DNA of 64,000 nucleotides from RYN-428 sp035551995 (GTDB taxonomy: Bacteria > Planctomycetota > Phycisphaerae > Tepidisphaerales > Tepidisphaeraceae). Within the stretch, counting starts at the first letter, position 1. Each line of letters starts with the position of its first letter. Location of the stretch: positions 1-64,000 of the forward strand of contig DASZME010000035.1 in NCBI GenBank assembly GCA_035551995.1, in the 5' to 3' direction. Position numbers and translations under genes: made by a program. Of the stretch, positions 54,219-63,160 are shown piece after piece. The notes below the pieces were generated by a model. That model made no database searches and was not told the DNA's origin. It was given only the letters and a program-made list of their open reading frames with translations.

Positions 54219-54836
54219 TTACGCTCCGGTCGCGGGCTGGAGGCCGACTGTTTTCGTCGGCGAAATTGAGCGTGATTCTTTCTCGCCGGGATTTTCACGC
54301 GGCGCTTCGCCGATCGCTTCTTTTCCGAGAACGTAGCCGGCGAGAGTGCCCAACAAGCCCATCATCGGCGCGATTTGGCGCTCGTCATAGCCGGCGCCGA
54401 TCAGAAACAACCCGGATGTCACCACGAGCGCCAACGCCATAATTTTGTAAGGCCAGGTTCTGCCGTTGGGTAATTGCGGCCTTGTCATCAGAAAACCCAG
54501 AAAACCGAATATCAGCAATCCAAACACAAGTGCCCAGATCCCGTTAGTCCCGACATACCACGGGATGCTCTGTCCGTTTTTCCCGTCTGTTGTTTTCGGG
54601 GTCGCTTCATCCGAATTCAGAAGATGGGTGACTGCCGCGGCGAGATTTCTTGCGGCGGCTTTCGTGGCGACCGCTTCGGACGGCGCCGCATCGATTTGCC
54701 AATATCGCGGCACGCCTTCCGTGACTGGAACACCGCTCGTCGACGGGCGTGAATTTTCCGGCGACTGACAGGATATCTGGCAGGCGATCATGGCCAAGCA
54801 GGCTGCGATGAAAATGAGACTCGACTTGCAGCTCAT
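54219..54836 (-). CDS. Putative lipoprotein with membrane helices, unknown function
   Basis: 205 aa. The N-terminus (SSLIFIAACLAMIACQISC) has a signal segment with a possible lipobox Cys. A Ser/Thr/Ala-rich region follows, then TM helices near GIWALVFGLLIFGFLGFLM, IMALALVVTSGLFLIGAG and MMGLLGTLAGYVLG, and a short polar tail. No family is recognised. The last helix pair with a Gly zipper suggests a small integral membrane protein. It lies between two PQQ-propeller genes on the same strand. Confidence 0.6.
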   Translation of the reverse strand: MSCKSSLIFIAACLAMIACQISCQSPENSRPSTSGVPVTEGVPRYWQIDAAPSEAVATKAAARNLAAAVTHLLNSDEATPKTTDGKNGQSIPWYVGTNGIWALVFGLLIFGFLGFLMTRPQLPNGRTWPYKIMALALVVTSGLFLIGAGYDERQIAPMMGLLGTLAGYVLGKEAIGEAPRENPGEKESRSISPTKTVGLQPATGA

Positions 54837-54948
54837 GTACGTTTCCCGACTTTCACGAGTTCCGATTCAAGTACGTCAGCGAATGCGAACTACATTCGGC
54901 AACGGTTGCCGCGAAAAGCACGGACGCGCCAGCGACTCGAAAGAGGGT

Positions 54949-56214
54949 CTAATTTGAATCGATCATCGCCTGCCCGCCGATTCCCTTGATGGCGAACAGA
55001 TGCGTAAGCGTCCGGATATACATCCGGCCGCCGGAAATTGCGATGGTCGCCTGACACTTGTCATTCAGCGCCGTCTGGCCGAGCAGCTGAAATTTTTCAC
55101 CCGCCGAAATAGCCACCACTTCCCCTTTTTTCGTCACGTTAAAAAGAACCTCGCCCGCGCAGACCGGCGAACTGTAATAGCTGCCCGGCACATGGTCCTG
55201 CCAAATCGTTTTACCCGTGGCCGCGTCGGCGCACGTCACCATGCCGCGATCGCTCCAATAAAAAAGCCGATCGCCCCTGGCGAGAGGCGTCGGAACGTAG
55301 GGCGTTTCGCTTCGGATTTTCCACGCGATTTTCGCCGACCCGTCGGCGCCGGGGCGGACGGCGTTGAGAAAGTGCCCGCCGGGGCCTTCGCCGCAGGTGG
55401 CGAATATCAGCCCGTCGCCGACCGTCGGCGATCCCACCGTGCGCGAATCGAAAATACCGGCGGCCTGCCAGACTACTTTACCGGTTTTGGGGTCGATGCC
55501 GGTCATTCCCTCGGCCTGGCTCGTGATGACCACCTGATCCGGACCGGATTGCGGATGAAAGACAACAGGAGTGGCGGCGGAAAATTTCGCCGTCTTGCGC
55601 GGCGTTTTCCAGATAATTTTCCCCGTAGCGCGATCGACGCCAAAGACGAAACTCGAACCGGCGCCTTCCTGGTCGTCGCCGAGAACGACTACGTCGCCGA
55701 CCACGATCGGCGAATTTCCGCCGCCGTGCTGGCTGATGAACGCGCCAAGGTCGATCTTCCACGCGTCGGCGCCTTTGTGGTCGAGCGCCATCAGCGTGAA
55801 TTCTTCCGGCGCGTTCCAGCAGACATAAACGCGATCGGCGTCGACGGCGGGCGTGGCCGACGTGTAGCTGTTATCGCCGTGCTTGCGATACGCGCCGAAC
55901 GGAAACTCTCGCTTCCAGAGAAGGCTCCCGTCTTTGGCGCTCAGGCACGCGACGATTCGATGCGCCAAGGCTTCGTCGGTGGACGTGATGAAAATCTTGT
56001 CGCCCCAGATAACCGGCGAAGAATGTCCCGTGCCGGGCAACGCGACGTTCCACGCGATATCATGTTCGGTGAACTTGGCGGGGAAGGTGGATTCGCTGAT
56101 TCCCGAACCATTTGGGCCGCGAAATCGGATCCATTCCTGCCCGCGGGCATTGGCCGTCGCGAGAAACAGCGATATTCCGACGAACAATGTCAGCGGGCGA
56201 GAAATGCATTTCAT
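54949..56214 (-). CDS. Secreted PQQ-like beta-propeller protein
   Basis: 421 aa, a paralogue type of the gene at 52.8 kb. Signal peptide (LTLFVGISLFLATANARG), then EWIRFRGPNGSGISE. Blades contain AKDGSLLWKREFP, RATGKIIWKTPR, PKTGKVVWQAAGIF and AATGKTIWQDHVPG. No catalytic motif. Probably periplasmic. It is divergent from the LOG-family gene, with about 146 bases between starts. Confidence 0.87.
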   Translation of the reverse strand: MKCISRPLTLFVGISLFLATANARGQEWIRFRGPNGSGISESTFPAKFTEHDIAWNVALPGTGHSSPVIWGDKIFITSTDEALAHRIVACLSAKDGSLLWKREFPFGAYRKHGDNSYTSATPAVDADRVYVCWNAPEEFTLMALDHKGADAWKIDLGAFISQHGGGNSPIVVGDVVVLGDDQEGAGSSFVFGVDRATGKIIWKTPRKTAKFSAATPVVFHPQSGPDQVVITSQAEGMTGIDPKTGKVVWQAAGIFDSRTVGSPTVGDGLIFATCGEGPGGHFLNAVRPGADGSAKIAWKIRSETPYVPTPLARGDRLFYWSDRGMVTCADAATGKTIWQDHVPGSYYSSPVCAGEVLFNVTKKGEVVAISAGEKFQLLGQTALNDKCQATIAISGGRMYIRTLTHLFAIKGIGGQAMIDSN

Positions 56215-56360
56215 CGGGCATCCTTCCGGAATTCTTAAACGGGCAATCTACCTACGCTACAGAGTCGAGTGGAAAATCCAAGAGCCTATCCCTACATTTA
56301 CCGGCGGCCAGCGGAGGCGTTTATCGATATTCATCGCCCTCGCGGCGCCGCCGACGCACC

Positions 56361-57200
56361 ATGAGCAAATCACCCCTCTACTGCCCCGATGCCCGCGTTC
56401 CGGCCGACCAGCGAACCACCGAAAGCTGGCGAATCTTCCGCATCATGGCGGAGTTCGTCGAAGGATTCGAAACGCTCGCGCCGCTCGGGAAAGCCGTCAC
56501 GATCTTCGGCAGCGCCCGCACCCGCCCCGACGATCCGATGTACAAAGCCGCCGAGGAAACCGCGCGCCTTCTCGCCAGGGAAAAGTTCGCCGTCATCACC
56601 GGCGGCGGGCCTGGCATCATGGAAGCGGGGAACAAGGGCGCCTCCGAAGCCGGCGGAGTTTCCGTCGGCTGCAACATCTCGCTTCCGCACGAGCAGCAAT
56701 CGAATAAATACGCGAGTATCAGCCTCGATTTCCACTACTTCTACGCCCGCAAGGTCATGTTCGTGAAGTATGCGTCGGCCTTCATCTGCTTTCCCGGAGG
56801 TTACGGAACCCTCGACGAGTTTTTCGAAACCGTCACCCTCATGCAAACCACCAAGACCGCCGCCCGGCCTGTTTTACTGTTCGGCAAGTCTTATTGGACG
56901 GGCTTGATCGACTGGATGCATCAAACACTGGAGCCGCACTTCATCGATGGCGAAGATTTGGATATCTTCCGTATCGTTGACACGCCCGGAGAAGCGGTGA
57001 AGCAAATTAAGAAAGGCTTGAAGCACGAATGGTGGGGACCAAGCAACGCCGAGCTAAAGCGATCGATCGCGCATGGCCACGAGGGCAGTCCGCTTTCGTC
57101 CGCCGCCACCGCAAGCAGCGGCGAAGGAACGCGATACGGCCAGCGTCCCAAACCATCGCCAAAAAAGCACGCCGATCCGCCGAAGAAGCCGCAGCAGTGA
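56361..57200 (+). CDS. LOG-family (TIGR00730) nucleotide 5'-monophosphate phosphoribohydrolase
   Basis: 279 aa from the ATG at 56361. The Rossmann-like LOG core shows VTIFGSARTRPDDP, VITGGGPGIMEAGNKGA and the signature FPGGYGTLDEFFE (PGGxGTxxE), with Arg and Glu residues that hydrolyse nucleotide monophosphates. The group removes the base from AMP-type or cytokinin-riboside monophosphates. The C-terminal ~50 residues are basic and low complexity (GQRPKPSPKKHADPPKK), probably disordered. Confidence 0.9.
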   Translation: MSKSPLYCPDARVPADQRTTESWRIFRIMAEFVEGFETLAPLGKAVTIFGSARTRPDDPMYKAAEETARLLAREKFAVITGGGPGIMEAGNKGASEAGGVSVGCNISLPHEQQSNKYASISLDFHYFYARKVMFVKYASAFICFPGGYGTLDEFFETVTLMQTTKTAARPVLLFGKSYWTGLIDWMHQTLEPHFIDGEDLDIFRIVDTPGEAVKQIKKGLKHEWWGPSNAELKRSIAHGHEGSPLSSAATASSGEGTRYGQRPKPSPKKHADPPKKPQQ

Positions 57201-57347
57201 GGAGGGATCGGGATGCGTCCCATCCGGTTCCGCTAAAGCGTCCAGCGATTTGCCGCGTGGAAGTTCTGAAATCCTAAGCGAACCTTTGCGTTACGGTAGC
57301 GGGGTCTTAATTGCATTTACCCCGATCCGTCGCCATGATTCGGCCCG

Positions 57348-58682
57348 ATGCTCACCGAAGGCGCCAGCGAATTTCCCGCCCCGGCTTCTCCCGCGCGTGG
57401 AGCGCGGTCAGCGCTCACGCTTTTGCTCCTCATCAACCTCTTTAACTACATCGACCGCTATGTCCTGGCGGCCGTCGAGCCGGCGATTCAGAAGGATTTT
57501 TTCCCAAAAAATCCCCCGAACGCCGAGGCGTTGATGGGATTGCTCGCGACGGCGTTCATCGTCTCGTACATGATCACCGCGCCGATCTTCGGCTGGCTTG
57601 CCGACCGCGGGAGCCGCTGGCTCATCATCGGCGCCAGCGTGCTTGTCTGGAGCCTGGCCACGGGAGCTTCGGGGCTCTCCGGAATCTTCGGCGGATTTGC
57701 GCTGCTGTTCATCACCCGCCTGTTCGTCGGCATCGGCGAAGGGGGTTACGGGCCCGCGGCGCCGACGCTGTTGTCGGATTATTTTCCGATCGCCCATCGC
57801 GGCATCGTGCTGTCTTGCTTTTACCTGGCCATCCCGGTCGGCAGCGCGCTCGGCTTTGTCATCGGCGGAAAAATCGCCGACTATTTTCACAGCTGGCATG
57901 CCGCCTTTTACGCGGTCGTCATTCCCGGTTTGCTGATGGGGATCGCCTGTTTTTTTTTCCGCGACCCGCCGCGCGGACAGGCCGACGGCGCTCACGGGCC
58001 GCCGCGCCTTGGTTCCCTCCATGATTACATGGCTCTGCTCCGCAACCGGTCCTACGTCCTGAACTCCCTTGGCATGACCGCCATGACCTTCGCCATCGGC
58101 GGGATTTCATTTTGGATACCCAAGTATCTGGTGGACCGGGGAAACGCCGGCACGCTGGCGGAAGTCAATTACAAGTTCGGCCTGATCACCGTCGTCGCCG
58201 GTTTCCTCGCGACGCTGCTCGGCGGTTTGGTCGGCGATTTCGTGCAAAAATGGTTCGCCAGTTCATACCTCCTCGTCTCCGGCATCGCGATGTTCATCGC
58301 CTGCCCGTTTGTCCTGAAGATGCTCGACGCGCCGTTTCCGCTGGCATGGGTCTATCTCGGGCTCGCGATTTTTTTCATGTTCTTCAACACCGGCCCGACC
58401 AATACCGCCCTGGCGAACGTGAGCCATCCCTCCGTCCGCGCGACCGCGTTCGCGTTAAACATTTTGATCATCCACGCCCTGGGCGACGCGGCGGCGCCGC
58501 CGATCCTCGGGAAGATCGCCCACGTCGCCGGGTGGAACAGGGCGTTTCAGCTGGTCGCCGCCATGATGGCTCTGGCCGGCGTCTTCTGGATTTGGGGATC
58601 GTTTTATCTCGCCCGCGATACGCAAGCCGCCAGCCGCGACGTGGCTCCGGGCGGATTTCCCGTGATCCCGCCGATGGGATAG
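57348..58682 (+). CDS. MFS transporter (spinster-like)
   Basis: 444 aa with twelve predicted TM helices. TM1 LLLLINLFNYIDRYVL has the Asp-Arg of MFS; the loop 2-3 motif A is GWLADRGSRW; FITRLFVGIGEGGYGPAAPTLLSDYF is the spinster-type segment. The central loop is short. It may export lipids or organic acids; spinster-like bacterial members remain poorly defined. It starts 147 bases after the LOG gene. Confidence 0.88.
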   Translation: MLTEGASEFPAPASPARGARSALTLLLLINLFNYIDRYVLAAVEPAIQKDFFPKNPPNAEALMGLLATAFIVSYMITAPIFGWLADRGSRWLIIGASVLVWSLATGASGLSGIFGGFALLFITRLFVGIGEGGYGPAAPTLLSDYFPIAHRGIVLSCFYLAIPVGSALGFVIGGKIADYFHSWHAAFYAVVIPGLLMGIACFFFRDPPRGQADGAHGPPRLGSLHDYMALLRNRSYVLNSLGMTAMTFAIGGISFWIPKYLVDRGNAGTLAEVNYKFGLITVVAGFLATLLGGLVGDFVQKWFASSYLLVSGIAMFIACPFVLKMLDAPFPLAWVYLGLAIFFMFFNTGPTNTALANVSHPSVRATAFALNILIIHALGDAAAPPILGKIAHVAGWNRAFQLVAAMMALAGVFWIWGSFYLARDTQAASRDVAPGGFPVIPPMG

Positions 58683-58808
58683 AATCAATTCGAGTCCACG
58701 AGGATCGGACGGCCGAAGATGTCGTGGCAAAGCTGTTTTGCCTGTGAGATTGATGCGGACAATGGCCGTGCGGTTATCGGAAAGTACACAAACCAGGAGA
58801 GAAGTTCG

Positions 58809-59225
58809 ATGGTCCAAATGCAAATTGCCTACGAAGGAAACCTCCGAACGACGATCGTGCACGAGCCGTCCGGCGCCCGCCTGATCACCGATGCTCCAAA
58901 GGACAATCAGGGCGAAGGCCAGAGTTTTTCGCCGACCGATCTGGTCGCTTCCGCGCTCGGCTCATGCATGTTGACGATCATGGGGATCGCCGCCCGCAAT
59001 TTCAAGATTGACCTCGCCGGCGCGACCGTGCGCGTGCAAAAAGAGATGGTCACAAGCCCCATCCGGCGGATCGGAAAATTGACGGTCGATATCACGGTGC
59101 CGGGTAAAACCACCGTGGAACAACAACATAAACTTCGCGACGCGGCAATGCATTGTCCCGTGCATAAGAGCCTGCATCCGGACGTGCAAACGCCGGTGAC
59201 GTTTCACTTCGCGCCGGAGGAATAA
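58809..59225 (+). CDS. OsmC-family peroxiredoxin-like protein
   Basis: 138 aa from the ATG at 58809, preceded by AGGAGAG. The two OsmC cysteines occur in the expected places: SALGSCMLTIMG (peroxidatic) and AMHCPVHKSLHP (resolving), with the domain start QIAYEGNLRTTIVHEPSG. It likely reduces organic hydroperoxides. The protein is intact and of standard length. A heptamer-repeat palindrome follows within 12 bases of its stop. Confidence 0.92.
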   Translation: MVQMQIAYEGNLRTTIVHEPSGARLITDAPKDNQGEGQSFSPTDLVASALGSCMLTIMGIAARNFKIDLAGATVRVQKEMVTSPIRRIGKLTVDITVPGKTTVEQQHKLRDAAMHCPVHKSLHPDVQTPVTFHFAPEE

Positions 59226-59236
59226 GGCGTGGGGAA

Positions 59237-59364
59237 AATAAGTTGCCAGTTGTTAGTTGCCAGTTATCAGTTACCGGTAAATATATCGAAGATCAGAATT
59301 GTCTTTGCATTTACTGATAACTGACAACTCGCAACTAACAACCAACTAACAACTGGCAACTTAT
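59237..59364. repeat. Heptamer-repeat palindromic element, copy 2
   Basis: It opens AATAAGTTGCC and continues in 7-base steps (AGTTGTT, AGTTGCC, AGTTATC, AGTTACC). After a ~40-base centre the inverse units follow (GATAACT, GACAACT, CGCAACT, AACAACC), closing GGCAACTTATT. The two halves can fold into one long imperfect hairpin just after osmC. It has the same terminal sequence as the element at 46445-46558. Confidence 0.78.
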
Positions 59365-59572
59365 TAACCTATTCTCTCTTCTGCGAAAAAATCCACTCCA
59401 GCAACCCCGGCTCATGATACGCCGGCGTCCAGTTCGCGTGTCCCACGCTGGCGAATTCGGTGTAGCCATTGTTGATCTCTGAAAATATGTGAAGCTACGG
59501 ACAGCGAAGCTGACGTTGACTTCGCATGTTTTACGTACGATACTCAATTTAGTACAATATAAATGAGGCGCC

Positions 59573-59887
59573 ATGATCGCAGCTGAGCACACGCAGTCCC
59601 TTTCCGAATTCCGTAAAAGAGCCGCTGAGACCATTGATCGGCTCAATCAGACCGGTGAGGCCGAAATCCTCACCGTCAACGGTGAAGCCCGTGCGGTCCT
59701 TATGTCTCCGGCCGTATATGACGCGCTCGCGCGTGAGACTCTACACGCTCGCGACGCCGCCGTCATTCGCCGCGCCATTCAGCAATTGAAGGAAGGGAAA
59801 AGTCTGGACGTTGACGAGTTTTTTGACGAGGTGCGGTCACGACTTTTAGCCGTGAAAACGGCACAGGCGAAAGGCACGCACGACTGA
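59573..59887 (+). CDS. Phd/YefM-type antitoxin
   Basis: 104 aa. The N-terminal Phd/YefM domain is clear: HTQSLSEFRKRAAETIDRLN, then EILTVNGEARAVLMSPAVYDAL. The C-terminal half (VIRRAIQQLKEGKSLDVDEFFDEVRSRL) is the toxin-binding helix region. It would repress its own promoter and neutralise the toxin encoded directly downstream. The frame is intact, although the toxin frame contains a stop. Confidence 0.88.
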   Translation: MIAAEHTQSLSEFRKRAAETIDRLNQTGEAEILTVNGEARAVLMSPAVYDALARETLHARDAAVIRRAIQQLKEGKSLDVDEFFDEVRSRLLAVKTAQAKGTHD

Positions 59888-60198
59888 AGCGGCTGAATGT
59901 GAATGTCCCGCAAGACGTGCAGAATCAGATTCTCGAGCAGGTTCTATATATTGCAAGACATTCAGTCGAGAACGCCTTGGCTTGGGAGGATCGACTGCGT
60001 GCCGCGGTAAAAGGCATCGGCGGTTTATCAGGTCATGCGGTTGACGAGGAAGCCAGCCGCCGCGCCTGAGAGACGGTGCGCAAGCTCGTGTTCGAAGGAA
60101 CGTACCTGATCCACTATCGAGTAAACACTACGGACGGCGTCTTCGAGATCGTGAACTTTCGGCATGGTTCACGGTTGCCGCGGATCGGTGAGCCATAA
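59887..60198 (+). pseudogene. RelE/ParE-type toxin with an in-frame stop
   Basis: It overlaps the antitoxin stop by one base. The frame reads NVPQDVQNQILEQVLYIARH and VENALAWEDRLRAAVKGIGG, meets TGA at 60067-60069, and continues in the same frame as ETVRKLVFEGTYLIHYRVN and EIVNFRHGSRLPRIGEP, the complete RelE/ParE ending, to TAA at 60196-60198. A single change (for example GGA to TGA) explains the stop, so the loss is recent. The start codon is unclear; GTG at 59899 is a candidate. Confidence 0.82.
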
Positions 60199-60504
60199 AT
60201 TTGCAGTTATTACCGCCGCGGCTGCAAATTGAAGCAAAACGGCGACATCCGCTTTTACCAACCGTCGAGCATAGCGAATCGGTGAATTACGGACAGCTTC
60301 GACGGAGGCGTCCTCAGAGCGAGAGCTCGATTCCAACAAGAAATAATTCGTGCCGTGGTGCTTAGGGCATTTTTCATGTTGGTGAAGCGACCTTGCGTCG
60401 CGAAGAACGCCCCCCAAGGGTGGCCGCTATTAATGATTGCAGAAACGCGCGACGAACTTGACAACTGCTCTAAAAATCGCCGCCTACCACCGCAATATGC
60501 GATT
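60199..60504. other. Intergenic region, only repeat copy 6 recognised
   Basis: About 300 bases between the toxin remnant and the convergent nadA end. Apart from the repeat at 60361-60432 no gene, terminator with T-run or small ORF is supported. Confidence 0.5.
60361..60432 (+). repeat. Dispersed GC-rich hairpin repeat, copy 6 (long form)
   Basis: Partner of 25311-25388: TTTTTCATGTTGGTGAAGCG followed by ACCTTGCGTCGCGAAGAACG and an end of the ACGCCCC-CAAG-GG-GGCCGCTA type. It is more diverged in the right half. It lies between the toxin remnant and nadA. Confidence 0.6.
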
Positions 60505-61722
60505 TCAATCCGCGACCCCTAATTTCTGCGACTCTGCCTGTGTCGCGATTACCGTCGGGCGACCCTGCGGCGCGATCGGCGAAGGCTTCGCCGTTCCTTT
60601 GATCGCCAGCATGCGATCCAACGCCACCAGCGCCCATTTTCGGGTGGTTTCATCCACTTCGATCTGATTGACCACGCGCCCTTCCAGCAGATTTTCCATC
60701 GCCCAGCACAGATGCGGCAGATCGATCCGATACATCGTCGTGCACAAACACTGGCACTCGCTGAGCACCGTGATCTTCTGCTCGGGATGCGCGCGAGCCA
60801 GACGATTGATCAAATGGACTTCGGTGCCGATGGCCCATTCGCCGCCGGGCGGGGCGGCTTCGATGGTCTTCACGATGAACGCGGTGCTGCCGGCCATGTC
60901 GGCTTTCTGCACAACTTCCCAGCGGCATTCGGGATGCACGATCACCTTCATGTTCGGATGCCGCTGCCGCACCTGATCGACATGCTCGGGGCGGAATAGC
61001 TGATGTACCGAACAGTGGCCCTTCCATAAAACAAAATCGGCGCGATGCAGCGGCTCGGCTAGGCTGCCGCCAAGATCGTGACGCGGATCCCACAAGACCA
61101 TGCGATCCAGCGGATAGCCCATCGAATAAGCCGTGTTGCGGCCAAGGTGTTGGTCGGGAAAGAAGAGAATTTTTCGCTTTTTCGCCGGCGCGACGCCGTC
61201 CCCGGCGGAGGGCGAAGTCAGCGCCCACTCCAATACATTTCGGCAATTGCTGCTCGTACAGACGGCCCCGCCATGCTCGCCGACGAAGGATTTAATGGCG
61301 GCGGAACTATTCATGTACGTGATCGGCACGATGGTCTGATCCGGGCAGGTCTCCTGTAATTGAGCCCAGCAATCCACGGTCTGATCGATATTCGCCATAT
61401 CCGCCATCGAGCAACCGGCGCCCAGATCGGGAAGGATTACGCGGACATGCGGCGGCGTGAGGATGTCGGCTGATTCGGCCATGAAATGGACGCCGCAGAA
61501 GATGACATAGGCGGCGTTTTTCTGCTCGGCGGCACGCCGCGAAAGCTCAAAGCTGTCGCCGGTGAAATCGGCGAATTCGATCACGGCGTCCTGCTGATAG
61601 TGATGGCCGAGGATTACCAGCTTTTCCCCCAGCGCGTCCTTGGCCGATTGGACGCGAACGCGCAATTCCGCTTCGGTCAGCTCGTTGTAAATCGCCGGTA
61701 ATGGCTGTTGCCAGATCTTCAT
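60505..61722 (-). CDS. nadA: Quinolinate synthase
   Basis: 405 aa starting at 61722, with AGGAAGGA upstream. NadA condenses iminoaspartate with dihydroxyacetone phosphate in NAD synthesis and uses a [4Fe-4S] cluster. Cys ligands lie in DLGAGCSMAD, CTSSNCRNVLEW and LSECQCLCTTM. Other family blocks are LGHHYQQDAVIEFADFTGDS, MAESADIL, YMNSSAAIKS, FFPDQHLGRNTA and WKGHCSVHQLF (substrate His). nadB and nadC are not adjacent. It lies 13 bases after the stop of the upstream lipoprotein gene, forming a likely two-gene operon. Confidence 0.96.
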   Translation of the reverse strand: MKIWQQPLPAIYNELTEAELRVRVQSAKDALGEKLVILGHHYQQDAVIEFADFTGDSFELSRRAAEQKNAAYVIFCGVHFMAESADILTPPHVRVILPDLGAGCSMADMANIDQTVDCWAQLQETCPDQTIVPITYMNSSAAIKSFVGEHGGAVCTSSNCRNVLEWALTSPSAGDGVAPAKKRKILFFPDQHLGRNTAYSMGYPLDRMVLWDPRHDLGGSLAEPLHRADFVLWKGHCSVHQLFRPEHVDQVRQRHPNMKVIVHPECRWEVVQKADMAGSTAFIVKTIEAAPPGGEWAIGTEVHLINRLARAHPEQKITVLSECQCLCTTMYRIDLPHLCWAMENLLEGRVVNQIEVDETTRKWALVALDRMLAIKGTAKPSPIAPQGRPTVIATQAESQKLGVAD

Positions 61723-61735
61723 CGAACGGTCCTTC

Positions 61736-62173
61736 CTACTGCGGCGGCGGCATGGACGGGAGCGTGACCGGTTGCGTCTTTGGCGCCCCTTCGGGAAACG
61801 CCGGCGTAATGTAAAGATCGCTGACTTGCGCCACGTCCGGCGGCGCGTCGCCATTGAGCCACTCGACGTCTTTCCACTGTTCGGCGTCGTTGGTCAACGG
61901 CATCGGGTGTTGCATCGGCCACTCGGAATCGGGGATCTTGTAGGTGCATTCGCCGAGCCAGGTCCACTTATCGAAGAGATCGCGAACGTGGACGTAGCGG
62001 TAACCGTCCTTATCGCCCATGTAGACGGCCCGATCGCCGAAGAATTGCACGTCGGCCGGTTTATCGACCTTCTGGGCCAGCTGATCCGCCGAGATGCTTT
62101 GAGTGCACCCGGCGCCCATGAAAAGGATCAGGCCCGGAAGCGGAATCGCCGCGGTGAAAAGTCTCGATCTCAT
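61736..62173 (-). CDS. Small lipoprotein, unknown function
   Basis: 145 aa. IPLPGLILFMGAGC is a signal with a lipobox (Cys23). The mature part contains a conserved-looking segment (DVQFFGDRAVYMGDKDGYRYVHVRDLFDKW) and a Pro-rich end. No family recognised. The Tyr/Asp-rich core could be a small beta domain. Transcribed just before nadA, so expression may follow NAD demand, but no functional link is evident. Confidence 0.65.
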   Translation of the reverse strand: MRSRLFTAAIPLPGLILFMGAGCTQSISADQLAQKVDKPADVQFFGDRAVYMGDKDGYRYVHVRDLFDKWTWLGECTYKIPDSEWPMQHPMPLTNDAEQWKDVEWLNGDAPPDVAQVSDLYITPAFPEGAPKTQPVTLPSMPPPQ

Positions 62174-62383
62174 GTCGGAACTTTAGCCGCGAGAATGATC
62201 GCAGACCAGACCTCGGGCGCAATCGAGGCGAATGCCGTATTCTTGCTGCGTTGGCGAATCGTTTTTCGACGGGTAAATGATCGCGCGGTTTGCTTAAAGC
62301 GCCAGCGGATTTCTTGTTTCGTCGGCCAAGCGTCGTGACTGGCGACGGCGCGGACGGGCGCGGAGAAGGCGGGAGAGAAAACA

Positions 62384-63082
62384 CTATTTTCCAAGATCGA
62401 TTTCCGTCACCGGTCCGTTGGCTGGGTCCGACGCCGCCGACGGAACCCGGCATGGATTGCCGCGACTGTCGGCGTTGGACGATTGATCGAGCGGCGTAAC
62501 CACATGCGATCGGCCGGCGTGATGCGCCTGGCTCGCCACCCATACCACCCGCGCGGTCGCGGCCAGTATCGCGGCGGAAATGACGACGATCGCCAGGATG
62601 TGGCGATGCGCGAAGGCGCCGGCCCGGCGAATCTGCCAGCGCAGTTCGGCGACGCCGTTCAAGCGAAGCGTGCGGCCGCCGTACCTGCCCATGCGGGCAA
62701 GACAATCCTTGCACATGTAGCGGCCGAGATAATTTTGCAGTTGGCTTGCGTAGACCGGCACGCCGCATACCCGGCACGGCGCCCGCGGCGGGCGCTTGGG
62801 CGTTCCGATCGGAGTTTCGCCGCGCTCGAGGGCGATTTTCTTGTCGTAACGACGGCGGTTGTCGCGGTTGGACAAGACATCGTACGCCTGTTGGATTTCC
62901 GCGAAGATTTGCGGATCGCCGACGCCGTCCACCGCCGTGTCCGGGTGGTACTGCAATGCCAGCGCGCGATGGGCGCCGCGGATCTGTTCGGACGAGGCGG
63001 TATGGGGAACGCCGAGAATATCGTAATGGTCGAGCTTGATCACGCTTGGGTCACCGGCTGATCGACTGGTCCTGTTTCGCAT
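62384..63082 (-). CDS. J-domain protein with zinc-finger-like motif and TM helix
   Basis: 232 aa from the ATG at 63082; an in-frame ATG at 63133 would add 17 residues. The J domain (HYDILGVPHTASSEQIRGAH, RALALQYHPDTAVDG, with HPD) is followed by CRVCGVPVYASQLQNYLG and YMCKDCLARM, a Cys4-type metal site, then a TM helix (ILAIVVISAAILAATARVVWV) and a short polar tail. It would recruit DnaK to the membrane. It is divergent from kdsD with about 80 bases between starts. Confidence 0.85.
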   Translation of the reverse strand: MRNRTSRSAGDPSVIKLDHYDILGVPHTASSEQIRGAHRALALQYHPDTAVDGVGDPQIFAEIQQAYDVLSNRDNRRRYDKKIALERGETPIGTPKRPPRAPCRVCGVPVYASQLQNYLGRYMCKDCLARMGRYGGRTLRLNGVAELRWQIRRAGAFAHRHILAIVVISAAILAATARVVWVASQAHHAGRSHVVTPLDQSSNADSRGNPCRVPSAASDPANGPVTEIDLGK

Positions 63083-63160
63083 TGCCGCCCGTTCGCGTAA
63101 GATAATTGGCTCGGGCGACCCGTCAAACTTCATTTATGGACCGCGACGGATCGCCACACG

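Noticed and set aside
55000..56238. 412-codon plus-strand ORF opposite a PQQ propeller gene
   Set aside because: The minus strand has a signal peptide and propeller blades; the plus frame has no recognisable domain.
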